Assembly: GCF_000812465.1 (NCBI RefSeq)
Contig: NZ_JWMA01000015.1
Coordinates: 1-64,000, forward strand
Length of the DNA: 64,000 nucleotides
Source of the DNA: Cupriavidus sp. IDO
GTDB lineage: Bacteria; Pseudomonadota; Gammaproteobacteria; Burkholderiales; Burkholderiaceae
Direction: 5' to 3'
Under the pieces are notes generated by a model. It was not told the origin of the DNA, did not search any database, and saw nothing but the letters and a program-made list of their open reading frames with translations. Numbering within the stretch: the first letter of the stretch is position 1; each line of letters begins with the position of its first letter. The translations under genes were made by a program, and so were the position numbers. Of the stretch, positions 42,150 through 51,151 are shown piece by piece.

Positions 42150-43299
42150 GCGTCCCTGATCAACCGCCTGCTCAGCTACCAGGCGCAGCGTCTGGCTCGT
42201 GCTGCTGCAATCGGCAATGCCGACCGCATGGCGATGAGCGTGTCGATCGTCCCCATCCAGAATGAGTTCAGCCTCGACGCGCGTTCGGCGGGCCTGCTGC
42301 TGAGTGCCTTCTACGTGAGCTACGCGCTCATGCAGCTTGCCGCTGGCTGGCTGGGCGACCGCTTCGGTGCGCGCGTCATCCTGGTTTGTCATGCTGTTCG
42401 TGGTTCGCGTGCTGTTCGGCATCGGCGAGGGCGGCTTCGCGCCGGCCAGTTCGGTGGCCATTGCCGAGGCCTTCCCGAAGCCTGAGCGGGCGCGAGCCAA
42501 GTCGCTGGTGATCGGGGCTTCGTTCCTCGGCAGCGCGGTCGGCTCGGGCGCCATCGCCGCGCTGATCCACAGCCACGGCTGGCGCTTTGCCTACCATGTC
42601 TTCGGCTTGTTCGGGATCCTCGTGGCCGTGGTGCTGTGGTTTGCCGTCAAGCGTCCGCCGTCGCGCCAGAAGCAACCGGGCAAGGCCGCATTCAGCGAGC
42701 TGCTGCGCTCGCCGGTGCTGCGCAGGACCATGCTGGTCTTCTTCTTTGCCAACATCGTGTATGTGGCGCTGGTGTCGTGGATGCCGTCCTTCCTCATCAG
42801 GGTGCGCCACATCGACATCCTGCACGCCGGCATCGCCTCGGCGGTGCCTTACGTGGTGGCTTTCATCAGCCTGCTCGTGGTGGGGTGGCTGCTCGACAAG
42901 GTAGGCCATGGCCGCGAGCGGCTGTTCATGGCGGCAGGCGCTACCGCCATGGTGGCCTTCATCGCACTGATGGCCTATGCGGAATCGCTGCCGGCGATGC
43001 TCACGCTGTGGACGCTGGCGCTGGTCGGCTATACGGTGGTGTACGGCACAGTCTTCGCCATCCCGCTCAAGCATATTCCGGACGAATCGGTGGGCTCGGC
43101 CGCCGGCATCATCAACTTCGGCGGCCAGGTCGCGGCGGCCATTTCGCCAGTGCTGATCGGCCTGCTGATGGACATGGTGCCCGGCTCCTACGTGCTGCCC
43201 TACGCGGCACTGCTGGTCGCCGGGCTGGGCGCGCTGGCGGTGGCGCTGACGTGGCGCCCGATCGGCCATGCCGCCGAGGCCGGTGGCGTGGCAGCCTGA
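42150..43299 (+). pseudogene. Decayed MFS transporter (anion:cation symporter-like)
   Basis: The C-terminal 300 codons (frame of 42337-43299) are a good MFS sequence: VRVLFGIGEGGFAPASSVAI, then PSFLIRVRHIDILHAGIASA and PDESVGSAAGIINFGGQVAA. The N-terminal part is in another frame (ADRMAMSVSIVPIQNEFSLD, then GWLGDRFGARVIL), and the join at about 42385 lacks the roughly 20-25 residues of helix 3. A further shift around 42205 disrupts helix 1. At least two frame breaks and an internal deletion make this non-functional. The gap 41840-42149 holds no other gene. Confidence 0.85.
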
Positions 43300-43307
43300 G
43301 AGCCAAT

Positions 43308-44096
43308 ATGGATGAGCCGCGTCCCGTCCTGATGCTGCTGCCCGGACTGTTGTGCGACCAAGCGGCGTGGGCCGGCCCAGGGTGGCGGCTGACGACGCTG
43401 GCGGACTGCCGCATTGCGTCGTGGGGCATGCTCGACAGCATTGAGGCGATGGCGTCGCACCTGCTGGCCAGTGTGCCGGAAGCGCGCTTTGCGCTGGCCG
43501 GCCATTCGATGGGCGGCCGCGTCGCGCTGGAAGTCGTGCGCCAGGCGCCGCAGCGCGTGGAGCGGCTGGCATTGCTCGACACCGGCTTCCAGCCCCTGCC
43601 GCCAGGCCCGGAAGGCGACAGCGAGCGCGAAGCGCGCTGCGCACTGCTGGCGCAGGCGCGCAGCGCGGGCATGCGGTCGATCGGACGCAACTGGGCCACA
43701 GGCATGGTGCATCCCGATCGGGTTGGCTCGCCGCTGTTCGATGAGATCCTTGACATGATCGACCGCAGCAATCCCGCACAGTTCGCCGCGCAGGTGCGCG
43801 CGTTGCTCGGGCGTCCGGACGCGACACAGCTGCTGCCGGCCATTGCCTGCCCGACGCTGTTGCTGTGCGGGCGCCAGGATCGCTGGAACCCGCTGGCGCA
43901 TCACGTGGCCATGCGTGAGCGGATCCCGGCGGCGCGGCTCGAAGTGATCGAGGATGCCGGGCATATGACCACCATGGAAGCGCCGCAAGCGGTGGCGGCG
44001 GCTATGGCGGCATGGCTGACGGGCCGCGCCGGGCCTGAATGCGCTCTCAGCCCAACTGCGGCTGCGTGGCCGCATAGCTCGGCCGCTCGCGCATGA
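43308..44096 (+). CDS. Alpha/beta-fold hydrolase
   Basis: A 262-aa alpha/beta hydrolase. The oxyanion-side motif LMLLPGLLCDQAAW is near the N-terminus, the nucleophile elbow is AGHSMGGRVALEV (Ser), and the Asp and His are in LLCGRQDRWNP and EDAGHMTTME. It is cytosolic; the substrate is unknown. It starts 9 nt after the decayed MFS gene and its 3' end overlaps the convergent SRPBCC-GST gene by 50 nt. Confidence 0.85.
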   Translation: MDEPRPVLMLLPGLLCDQAAWAGPGWRLTTLADCRIASWGMLDSIEAMASHLLASVPEARFALAGHSMGGRVALEVVRQAPQRVERLALLDTGFQPLPPGPEGDSEREARCALLAQARSAGMRSIGRNWATGMVHPDRVGSPLFDEILDMIDRSNPAQFAAQVRALLGRPDATQLLPAIACPTLLLCGRQDRWNPLAHHVAMRERIPAARLEVIEDAGHMTTMEAPQAVAAAMAAWLTGRAGPECALSPTAAAWPHSSAARA

Positions 44097-45129
44097 CGGA
44101 TTGCCCGCGCCGCACATTGGGATACTTCTCCAGCAGCGCCGCCCCCTCGGGGAACATGCCGACGTACATCACGATCGGCGCGAGGAAGAGGTCGGCCATC
44201 GAGAGCGTGCTGCCCGCCAGGTAGTCGCGGTCGCCATAGGCCGCTTCAAATACGGCGAGGTGCTTGTCGATCTCCGGCACGGCGGCGTCGATGACGGCGC
44301 GGTCAGGCTGGCCGTCCTTGCCCTTGGGGAACACGTACTGCAGCACGTAGCGGCGGACCATCGCATCGTAGCCGTGGCAGTTGATCAGGCTGATCCATTG
44401 TTCGCCGCGCGCGCGGGCGGTCACGCCCCATTGCGGCAGCAGGCTCGGTCCCTCGAAGGCCTCTTCGATATAGCCCAGGATGGCGCGGGTTTCGTAGAAG
44501 GTGATCGGGCCGTCGCTGAATACCGGTATGCGGCCGAACGGGTTGTGCTCGAGCACTTCCGGCGAATGCGGGGGCACGGGATCCAGCGTGTAGGCCACGC
44601 CTTTCTCTTCCAGCGCCATGCGCACGGTGCGGCAGTAGCTGCTGCGCGGGTCGCCGAAGACGGTGACGGTGCCGGCGCTGCCCTTCGGGTCCAGATAGTC
44701 GCTGAGGCGGTTGAACACGGATTGCCAGCCGCCCATGTGCGAGTCGCGCGCCTGCGCGTTCGGGAAGCCGCTGTGGCGCATGTGCAGGTGGGTGCCGTCC
44801 TCCTGCTCGGTCAGCGTGACCTCGATCAGCGTCTTTAGATCGGGCGGCAGGGAGCCCGACTCCCAGGCCCAGGTGTAGGCGAGGAAATTGGCGCGGTCGA
44901 TGGCCTGGTACTCGCCGCCGACAATGTGCCGCGAGCCGTCGCGTCCGCCCATCACGATGCGGTAGCTGCCGCCGACGCGCGCATCGGCACTTGCCTCCAA
45001 CACGCTCATGCCGCGCGGGCAATGCCACGCGGCCAGCGCGGCCTGGCTGGTGAAGGCGTCGAAGACCCGCTCGCGTGGCGCGCGGATAAGGCGGGTCATT
45101 TCCAGTTCGAAGGTGGCGGCTTGATCCAT
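44047..45129 (-). CDS. SRPBCC (AHSA1-like) domain fused to a glutathione S-transferase
   Basis: A 360-aa two-domain protein. Residues 1-150 are an AHSA1/START-type hydrophobic-cavity domain (FELEMTRLIRAPRERVFDAF, GGWQSVFNRLSDYLD). From about 155 onward is a GST: VTVFGDPRSSYCRTVRMALE, NPFGRIPVFSDG, FYETRAILGYIEEAF and LAGSTLSMADLFLAP. The two domains are usually encoded separately; here no stop or frame change lies between them. It lies 11 nt after the ArsR gene, and together they form the common ArsR-SRPBCC regulator/effector pair with a GST added. Confidence 0.9.
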   Translation of the reverse strand: MDQAATFELEMTRLIRAPRERVFDAFTSQAALAAWHCPRGMSVLEASADARVGGSYRIVMGGRDGSRHIVGGEYQAIDRANFLAYTWAWESGSLPPDLKTLIEVTLTEQEDGTHLHMRHSGFPNAQARDSHMGGWQSVFNRLSDYLDPKGSAGTVTVFGDPRSSYCRTVRMALEEKGVAYTLDPVPPHSPEVLEHNPFGRIPVFSDGPITFYETRAILGYIEEAFEGPSLLPQWGVTARARGEQWISLINCHGYDAMVRRYVLQYVFPKGKDGQPDRAVIDAAVPEIDKHLAVFEAAYGDRDYLAGSTLSMADLFLAPIVMYVGMFPEGAALLEKYPNVRRGQSVMRERPSYAATQPQLG

Positions 45130-45140
45130 GATGGTGTCCC

Positions 45141-45509
45141 TCACTCCTTGGTTGCGTCGTCCGGGCCCCTGGCGGAAGCTGCCGTGTGGGTTCGTTCGAC
45201 GAATTCGACGAGCCGGTCGAGGTTGCCTTCCCAATGGCGCCGGTAGGCGTCCAGCCAGTCGTGTGCATCGCGCAGGGCGTCGGCGCGCAGATGGCAGATG
45301 CGCCAGCGCGCGTTGACCTCGCGTTCGATCAGTCCGGCGTCCGCCAGCACGCGCAGGTGCTTCGAGATGGCCGGGGCCGACATCTCGAACGGGCGAGCCA
45401 GCTCGCTCACCGGGGCCTCGCCCTCCGACAGCCGCGCCAGGATCGCCCGCCGGGTGGGGTCGGCCAGGGCGGCGAAGACATTGGAGAGTGTGTCGGGTGT
45501 GGCTGGCAT
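45141..45509 (-). CDS. ArsR-family HTH repressor
   Basis: A 122-aa winged-helix regulator: NVFAALADPTRRAILARLSE, the recognition region FEMSAPAISKHLRVLADAGL and the wing IEREVNARWRICHL. It lacks the CVC metal box, so it is of the non-metal type often paired with SRPBCC proteins. The ATG at 45509 follows the palindromic operator 45515-45536 immediately; the longer frame would translate through it. It leads the operon with the SRPBCC-GST gene and is likely autoregulated. Confidence 0.9.
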   Translation of the reverse strand: MPATPDTLSNVFAALADPTRRAILARLSEGEAPVSELARPFEMSAPAISKHLRVLADAGLIEREVNARWRICHLRADALRDAHDWLDAYRRHWEGNLDRLVEFVERTHTAASARGPDDATKE

Positions 45510-45514
45510 GCGTT

Positions 45515-45536
45515 CATTTAACCAATCGGTTAAATG
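45515..45536. promoter_or_regulatory. Palindromic operator of the ArsR-type repressor
   Basis: CATTTAACC (45515-45523) and GGTTAAATG (45528-45536) form perfect 9-bp arms around AATC. The site begins 6 bp upstream of the ATG at 45509, covering the expected promoter and ribosome-site area. Perfect symmetry at this position is typical of ArsR autoregulation. Confidence 0.8.
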
Positions 45537-45680
45537 AAAGTCAAGTAAAGAAAAAGCCACACACGCCGGTTGAGGAAAAGCCGGCACCGGCATTGATTCG
45601 CATCTGGATATGTGACGCGCGCTTCTGGCATCCTGACGGCCTGTCCCGAAGCCCCGGCAGTCCCCCATGGGAGAACCTCA

Positions 45681-46817
45681 ATGCCATTTTCCGACTGGAC
45701 CCACGAAGCGATTCGCAAGATCGAAGCCGACTTCAACCGCTCCGCCGATACCCACCTGATCCCGCTGGACCTGCCCGGTTACCCGGATATCCGCTTCTAC
45801 TTCAAGGATGAATCGAGCCATCCGACCGGCAGTCTCAAGCACCGGCTGGCGCGGTCGCTGTTTCTCTATGCGCTCTGCAATGGCTGGCTGAACGAGAAGA
45901 GCACGGTGGTGGAAGCCTCGAGCGGTTCGACGGCCATCTCGGAGGCGTATTTCGCGCGCCTGCTGGGTCTGCCCTTTGTGGCCGTGATTCCGGCCGGCAC
46001 CTCGAGGGCGAAGATCGAAGCTATCGAGTTCTATGGCGGCCATTGCCAGCTGGTCGGCAATCCGTCGGAGATCTACACGGAATCGCATCGCATTGCCGAA
46101 GAAGCCGGCGGCCACTTCATGGATCAGTTCACTTATGCCGAGCGCGCGACGGACTGGCGGGCCAACAACAATATCGCCGAGTCGATCTTCCGGCAGATGG
46201 CCGAGGAAGAGTACCCGGTGCCGGCCTGGCTGGTGTCGAGTGGTGGCACCGGGGGTACGATTGCCACGCTGGGCCGCTATGTTGCTTACCGCCGGCACAA
46301 GACGCGCGTGCTTTGCGCCGACCCCGAGAACTCGGTGTTCTTCGACTATTTCAAAAGCGCATTGGCGGGACATCCGGACCGCGGCCTGAGCCTCGACGTC
46401 GGCTCGAGAATCGAGGGCATCGGCCGCCCGCGTGTCGAGCGCTCGTTCATCCCGACTTGCATCGATGCCATGCTGAAGGTGCCCGATGCCTTGTCCTTTG
46501 CCGCCATGCGCTACCTGGCCTGGCGCCTGGGGCACCGCGTGGGCGGCTCGACCGGGACCAATTTCGTCGGCATGCTGTATCTGGCCGAACAGATGAAGGC
46601 AGCGGGCGAGCAGGGTGCCATCGTCGGCCTGCTATGCGACAGCGGCGATCGCTATGGCAATACCTATTACGACGACGCCTGGTACCGGGCGCAGGGCATT
46701 CCCGTCGAGGACCCCGATGCGATCATCGTCCGTGCGGTGAACGGCGATCCGGTGTTCACGCAGCAGGCGATGGCTGGGCTCGAAGCGGCCGGCGCCGGGG
46801 TCGGTGCGGCGGCCTGA
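45681..46817 (+). CDS. PLP-dependent cysteine synthase/desulfhydrase-family protein
   Basis: A 378-aa fold-type II PLP enzyme. The PLP Lys is in [18 protein letters not shown], the substrate-binding loop is [20 protein letters not shown], and the Gly-rich phosphate loop is [13 protein letters not shown]. It resembles the family that includes L-cysteine desulfhydrase-like proteins, larger than CysK/CysM (about 300-320 aa). Direction (cysteine synthesis versus H2S release) cannot be told. It is divergent from the ArsR gene. GAGAACC lies before the ATG. Confidence 0.85.
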   Translation: MPFSDWTHEAIRKIEADFNRSADTHLIPLDLPGYPDIRFYFKDESSHPTGSLKHRLARSLFLYALCNGWLNEKSTVVEASSGSTAISEAYFARLLGLPFVAVIPAGTSRAKIEAIEFYGGHCQLVGNPSEIYTESHRIAEEAGGHFMDQFTYAERATDWRANNNIAESIFRQMAEEEYPVPAWLVSSGGTGGTIATLGRYVAYRRHKTRVLCADPENSVFFDYFKSALAGHPDRGLSLDVGSRIEGIGRPRVERSFIPTCIDAMLKVPDALSFAAMRYLAWRLGHRVGGSTGTNFVGMLYLAEQMKAAGEQGAIVGLLCDSGDRYGNTYYDDAWYRAQGIPVEDPDAIIVRAVNGDPVFTQQAMAGLEAAGAGVGAAA

Positions 46818-46893
46818 GCTTCGTGCCGTGTCACAATCTCGGCCTGCGGCCGCTCTGGAGCGGCTGCTCGTATCCACCCTGAGCGACCTGCCT

Positions 46894-47646
46894 ATGCGTC
46901 TTTTTGGTATCAGTATCCACATCATTGTCGCGCTGTACTTTGCCGTGCACGCGGTGCGCAGCCACCAGAACATGTACTGGCTGCTGATCCTGTTCCTGTT
47001 CCCCGGCCTTGGCAGCGTGGTGTACTTCTTCGCGGTCTACCTGCCGGCGCTGCGCGAGTCGCGCGGTGCGCGCGCGGCCACGCGTGCCATCACGCAACTG
47101 GTGGATCCCAACCGGGCGGTGAGGGAGGCGCGTGCCGCCTTCGACCGCGCGCCGACGGTCGACCATCGTATGCGCCTGGGCGCCGCGCTGCTGGAAGCCG
47201 GCCAGCCGGCCGAGGCGCTCCAGCACTATGAGGCGGCCGCCAACGGGCCCTTTGCTTCCGATCCGGCGTTGCTGCAGGGCCTCGCCCGTGCGCAGTTCGC
47301 CGTCGGCAATGCCGCGGCAGCCCAGGCAACGCTCGAAAAGCTCTTCGCCGCCAGTCCCATGGCTCGCCAGCAACCCGATCCGGCCCTGCTGTACGCGCGC
47401 GCACTGGCCGCGACCGGCGCGGCAGGCACGCGTGCCGCATTCGAGCAGGCCCTGACCTGTGCCAGCGACGCCGCACCGCGTTGCCTGTTTGCCGACTGGC
47501 TGGCGGCACAGCCTGACGAATCCGACCGGCAACGTGCCCGCGCCCTCTACGGCGACATCGTGCACGATGCCAAACACTGGCCGCGCCACGCCCGCGAATA
47601 CAATCGCGAGTGGCTGCAACGCGCGCAAGCTGCGCTCGGCCAATGA
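46894..47646 (+). CDS. PLDc_N-like membrane helix plus TPR-type repeats
   Basis: A 250-aa protein. The N-terminal 55 residues contain two helices with YWLLILFLFPGLGSVVYFF, the cardiolipin synthase N-terminal (PLDc_N) type. The remainder is alpha-helical and Ala-rich with TPR-like units (LGAALLEAGQPAEALQHYEAA; LARAQFAVGNAAAAQATLEK), predicted cytoplasmic. It probably serves as a membrane-anchored scaffold. It overlaps the next gene by ATGA. Confidence 0.7.
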   Translation: MRLFGISIHIIVALYFAVHAVRSHQNMYWLLILFLFPGLGSVVYFFAVYLPALRESRGARAATRAITQLVDPNRAVREARAAFDRAPTVDHRMRLGAALLEAGQPAEALQHYEAAANGPFASDPALLQGLARAQFAVGNAAAAQATLEKLFAASPMARQQPDPALLYARALAATGAAGTRAAFEQALTCASDAAPRCLFADWLAAQPDESDRQRARALYGDIVHDAKHWPRHAREYNREWLQRAQAALGQ

Positions 47647-48548
47647 TCCGCACCTTGTGTGCAATTCTGGACAACATGACTCTTCTTAAACGCAAATCGA
47701 TTGAAGCCGTGGCCTCGCGCCGTCCTGCACGTGGTACCCGCAACCGTGGCGAGGCGCCGGCCCGCGAGGAAAAGCGCATGACGCCGCGCTTTGCGCCCGT
47801 CACATTCTCCGAGCTGGACGGCGTGCGCTACCTGCATTTTGGTACCGAGTGGGTGCAGGGTGCGATGCGGCTGCGCAAGCCGGATGCCATCGAGCTGGAA
47901 TACGCCCAGCAGATGATGGCGTGGCTGCTGTTCCTGTCGCCGGCTGCGGACGATTTCCATGTGGCGCAGCTCGGGCTGGGCGCCGCCGCGCTGACCAAGT
48001 TCTGCCACCGCAATTTTGCGCGCGCGCGCGTGACGGCTGTCGAGCTGAATCCGGCGGTGATCGTGGCCGGCCGCAGCATGTTCGGCCTGCGCAATGACGA
48101 CGCGCGCCTGAGCGTGCGCGAGCAGGATGCCTGGGACTATGTGATGGATGCCGCCAGCACGGCATCGGTGGACGCGCTGCAGGTGGACCTGTACGACGCC
48201 ACCGCGCGCGGCCCGGTGCTCGACACCACCGCCTTCTACAGGGCCTGCCGACGCACGTTGAAGGCGCCGGGCGTGATGACGATCAACCTGTTCGGCGACC
48301 ACGACAGCTTCCCGAAGAATATCGCGCGCATCTGCGACGCGTTCGACAACCGGGTGCTGGTGTTCCCCGAGGTGCACGACGGCAACATCATCGCCATGGC
48401 CTTCAACGGGCCGGCCATCGATGTGGCGTGGGAAACGCTGGAAGCGCGCGCGAAGGTGCTGGAAACCACCACTGGACTGCCGGCGCTGGACTGGGTTCAG
48501 AAGCTGCGCGCGGCGAATGCGCGGCAGGAAGAGCGCCTGGTGATCTGA
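47643..48548 (+). CDS. Spermidine-synthase-like methyltransferase-fold protein
   Basis: A protein of 301 aa with a SAM/aminopropyltransferase-type Rossmann fold: VAQLGLGAAALTKFCHR, VTAVELNPAVIVAGRSMF and DALQVDLYDATARGP. The true aminopropyltransferase N-terminal beta domain and the DxxD active-site pattern are not evident, so a polyamine role is doubtful. The start overlaps the previous stop by ATGA at 47643; an internal ATG at 47676 (MTLLKRKSIEA) is an alternative. A terminator follows. Confidence 0.75.
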   Translation: MIRTLCAILDNMTLLKRKSIEAVASRRPARGTRNRGEAPAREEKRMTPRFAPVTFSELDGVRYLHFGTEWVQGAMRLRKPDAIELEYAQQMMAWLLFLSPAADDFHVAQLGLGAAALTKFCHRNFARARVTAVELNPAVIVAGRSMFGLRNDDARLSVREQDAWDYVMDAASTASVDALQVDLYDATARGPVLDTTAFYRACRRTLKAPGVMTINLFGDHDSFPKNIARICDAFDNRVLVFPEVHDGNIIAMAFNGPAIDVAWETLEARAKVLETTTGLPALDWVQKLRAANARQEERLVI

Positions 48549-48553
48549 TTGTT

Positions 48554-48579
48554 GCCCCTCTGCCCGACGGCAGAGGGGC
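48554..48579. terminator. Hairpin terminator between convergent genes
   Basis: GCCCCTCTGCC (48554-48564) and GGCAGAGGGGC (48569-48579) form an 11-bp stem with a CGAC loop, in the 40-nt gap between the convergent stops at 48548 and 48589. There is no long T-run on either side. It probably ends transcripts from both directions. Confidence 0.7.
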
Positions 48580-48588
48580 GACGCCTGC

Positions 48589-50205
48589 TTACTGCTTGTG
48601 GAAGAACTGCGCCAGCGACCACTCGTCGGTGCGCGCTTCGTACTTCAGTCCCTTCTTCATCGCCCACATCGCCAACTGGCTGTGCGACGGGACGATCGCA
48701 TGGTCGGCCAGCGCGAACCTGGCCGCGACGCGGGCGTTCTCTTCACGTGCTTTGTCGCTGCTGACGGTGGTCAGTGACTTCTCGATCAGGGCGTCGAGCT
48801 CCTTGTTGCTGTACTTGCCCCAGTTCCAGGTGCCATAGCCGGTCTTCGGATTCGGCGTGCCCGTGATCGAGCGCAGGGCCACGTCCGCCGCGGCCGAGCC
48901 CCAGCCCAGCATTTCGAACGAGAAGTCCCCTTGGCGCGCACGCGTGAAGTAAACGGCTACCGGCAGCGTTTCCACTTTGGTCTGGATGCCGATACGGGTC
49001 AGCATGCTGGCCGTCGCCTGCGCGACGGCGGCGTCGTTCAGGTAGCGGTTGTTGGTGGCATGCAGGGTCAGGCCGAAGCCGTCGGGATAGCCGGCGGCGG
49101 CCAGCAGCTTCTTCGCGCCTTCGGGATCGTAGGCCTCCGGCTTGGTGCCAGGGTGCCCGAAGATCTGCGGAGACACGATCGACGATGCCGGCACCGCCAG
49201 CCCTTCCATGATGCGGCTGACGATGGCGTCGCGGTTCAGCGCCTTGCTGATGGCGGCGCGCACGCGGACATCCTTGAACGGGTTCTTGCCGAGCGGCTTG
49301 CCGGCCTTGTCGGTCACGTACGGCGGGTTGTCGCGCGACTGGTCCATCTGCCAGAAGATGGTGCGCCACGACACCTGCTGCTCGATCCTGAACTGCGGGT
49401 TCTGCTTCAGTTTGGCGACGTCGGCCGACGGCACGCTTTCGATCACGTCCACGTCGCCGGCCAGCAGTGCCGCCGATCGCGCGCCGTTGTCGGTGATGAT
49501 GCGGAAGATGGCGCGGTCCCACTCGGGCTTCGGGCCCCAGTAGTTCGGATTGCGCTCCATCACGATTTCCTGCCCGCGCGCAAAGCGTACGAACTTGAAG
49601 GGGCCGGTGCCGATCATGGCCTTGCCCGAATCGAAATCCGCCTGCGTCAGCGTCGCCGCGATCTTCTTCGGCATGATCGGCACGCTGTTCAGGTCGTTGG
49701 CGAGGTTGGCGTAGTTGGGCACGCTCATGGTCAGGCGCACCGTGAGCGGGTCGGGCGTGTCGATGCGCGCGATGGGTTTGGTGTAGCTGGTGAACGAGCC
49801 CGGGCTGTTGACGAGCTTCTCGGGGCGCTCCAGCGACGCCTTGACGTCTTCGCTGGTGAACGGCGAGCCGTCATGCCATTTCACGTTCGGGCGCAGCTTG
49901 ATTTCCCAGGTGATCGCGTTGACGGGCTTCCACGACAGCGCCAGCCCGGGAATGTAGCGGGCGTTCTTGTCCATGAACACCAGCGACTCGAAGATATGCA
50001 GCGCGATGGCGTTATTGGGGCCCGAGTTGTTCCACTGCGGATCCATCGAGGTCACGTCCGCCGACAAGCCGATGCGCAGGTCTTCGGCCTGCGCTGCGCC
50101 CGCGGGCAGCAAGGTCAGTGCGGCACCGCCCAGCACCAGGGCGGTGCCGGCCCGCAGCAGGCTGCGCCTTGGCAGGGAAACGTGGAAACGTCGGCTGGCT
50201 TTCAT
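48589..50205 (-). CDS. Peptide/dipeptide ABC transporter substrate-binding protein (SBP family 5)
   Basis: A 538-aa periplasmic binding protein. The N-terminus (SLPRRSLLRAGTALVLGG) has a twin-Arg-like pair and ends near GAAQAED, so Tat or Sec export is predicted. Family-5 features include SMDPQWNNSGPNNAIALHIF, VKWHDGSPFTSEDVKASLER and IGTGPFKFVRFARGQEIVM. AGGAG precedes the ATG at 50205. No permease or ATPase genes lie next to it, so it is an orphan. Confidence 0.9.
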   Translation of the reverse strand: MKASRRFHVSLPRRSLLRAGTALVLGGAALTLLPAGAAQAEDLRIGLSADVTSMDPQWNNSGPNNAIALHIFESLVFMDKNARYIPGLALSWKPVNAITWEIKLRPNVKWHDGSPFTSEDVKASLERPEKLVNSPGSFTSYTKPIARIDTPDPLTVRLTMSVPNYANLANDLNSVPIMPKKIAATLTQADFDSGKAMIGTGPFKFVRFARGQEIVMERNPNYWGPKPEWDRAIFRIITDNGARSAALLAGDVDVIESVPSADVAKLKQNPQFRIEQQVSWRTIFWQMDQSRDNPPYVTDKAGKPLGKNPFKDVRVRAAISKALNRDAIVSRIMEGLAVPASSIVSPQIFGHPGTKPEAYDPEGAKKLLAAAGYPDGFGLTLHATNNRYLNDAAVAQATASMLTRIGIQTKVETLPVAVYFTRARQGDFSFEMLGWGSAAADVALRSITGTPNPKTGYGTWNWGKYSNKELDALIEKSLTTVSSDKAREENARVAARFALADHAIVPSHSQLAMWAMKKGLKYEARTDEWSLAQFFHKQ

Positions 50206-50413
50206 CGGGAAGGGCTCCTCGTACGGGTCCGTTGCCGGCGCTCGGCGTGCGGCGACGGACAGGTTCTCAGGCGGGTTTGCCCCGCATTGTGCCGCTAAAG
50301 CGACATCCATGCACCGCATGCGATGCCGCAGTCATCCGGCTATGCTTGCAGGGCAGGCCCCGCCTTGTCCATCGGCATCCGCCCGGTGGGGCAGGGCCGG
50401 TAGAATTGCGGCC

Positions 50414-51088
50414 ATGTTTGCCAATTCCCGCACCATCGTCTCGGCCCAGTCCGATGTCCACGATCACCTGGCCGCGCGCGTGGCGCGCCACCTTGCCGAG
50501 CCGTTCCGCAAGCCGATCGGCGAGCCCAGCCGCCGTGCGCTTGCCACGGCACTGGAGCGCTGGCAGCAAGCTGGCGGCGCGCCGCTGATCCTCGATGCCG
50601 GCTGCGGCGTTGGGGAAAGCACGTTGCGCCTGGCGACCGCCTTCCCCGGCCATTTCGTGATCGGCGTCGATCAGTCGGAGAAGCGCCTGACGGCAGGCAA
50701 GGACTGGTGGGAGTCGGAAATGCCCCCCAATTTCTGCTGGGCCCGCGCCGATCTGGTGGATGTCTGGCGTCTGCTGCAGGCTGAAGCCGTGCCTGTGCGC
50801 CGGCACTACGTGCTCTATCCCAATCCCTGGCCCAAGATCGGCCACTTCGGCAGGCGCTGGCAGGGCCATGCCGTCTTTCCGGCGCTGGCCGCGTGTGGCG
50901 ATTATCTGGAGTGCCGCAGCAACTGGCAGGTCTATATCGACGAGTTTGCCCAGGCGCTGACGCTGGTCGGCCGTCCGGCGCAGACCGAAGCCTGGCACCC
51001 AACGCAGGCGATGACGCCGTTCGAGCGCAAGTACGCGGCGTCGGGCCATGGCTTGTGGCGCTGCGTCAGCGAACGCAGCCCCGGGTAG
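50414..51088 (+). CDS. TrmB-like tRNA (guanine-N7)-methyltransferase paralog
   Basis: A 224-aa SAM-dependent methyltransferase. It has LILDAGCGVGESTLRLAT (SAM site), VIGVDQSEKRL and the TrmB hallmark YPNPWPKIGHFGRRWQGH (canonical FPDPWPKxRHxKRR). It is shorter and more divergent than the usual TrmB and lacks the standard N-terminal and C-terminal regions, so it may be a paralog with a changed substrate. Enzyme class is secure; the tRNA target is not. Confidence 0.75.
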   Translation: MFANSRTIVSAQSDVHDHLAARVARHLAEPFRKPIGEPSRRALATALERWQQAGGAPLILDAGCGVGESTLRLATAFPGHFVIGVDQSEKRLTAGKDWWESEMPPNFCWARADLVDVWRLLQAEAVPVRRHYVLYPNPWPKIGHFGRRWQGHAVFPALAACGDYLECRSNWQVYIDEFAQALTLVGRPAQTEAWHPTQAMTPFERKYAASGHGLWRCVSERSPG

Positions 51089-51100
51089 TCGGGGCCTGAT

Positions 51101-51129
51101 AAAGAAAACGGCCCGCGCTGGGCGGGCCG
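51101..51129 (-). terminator. Intrinsic terminator of the DUF2863 gene
   Basis: On the minus strand, CGGCCCGC and GCGGGCCG pair around a 5-nt loop, followed by TTTTCTTT. It lies about 22 nt beyond the stop at 51152. Confidence 0.85.
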
Positions 51130-51151
51130 CTTCAGACTGGGAATGGGCTGT

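Noticed and set aside
48589..50205. Nickel-binding or heme-binding role for the family-5 binding protein
   Set aside because: No specific ligand residues could be identified by eye; only the general peptide class is supported.
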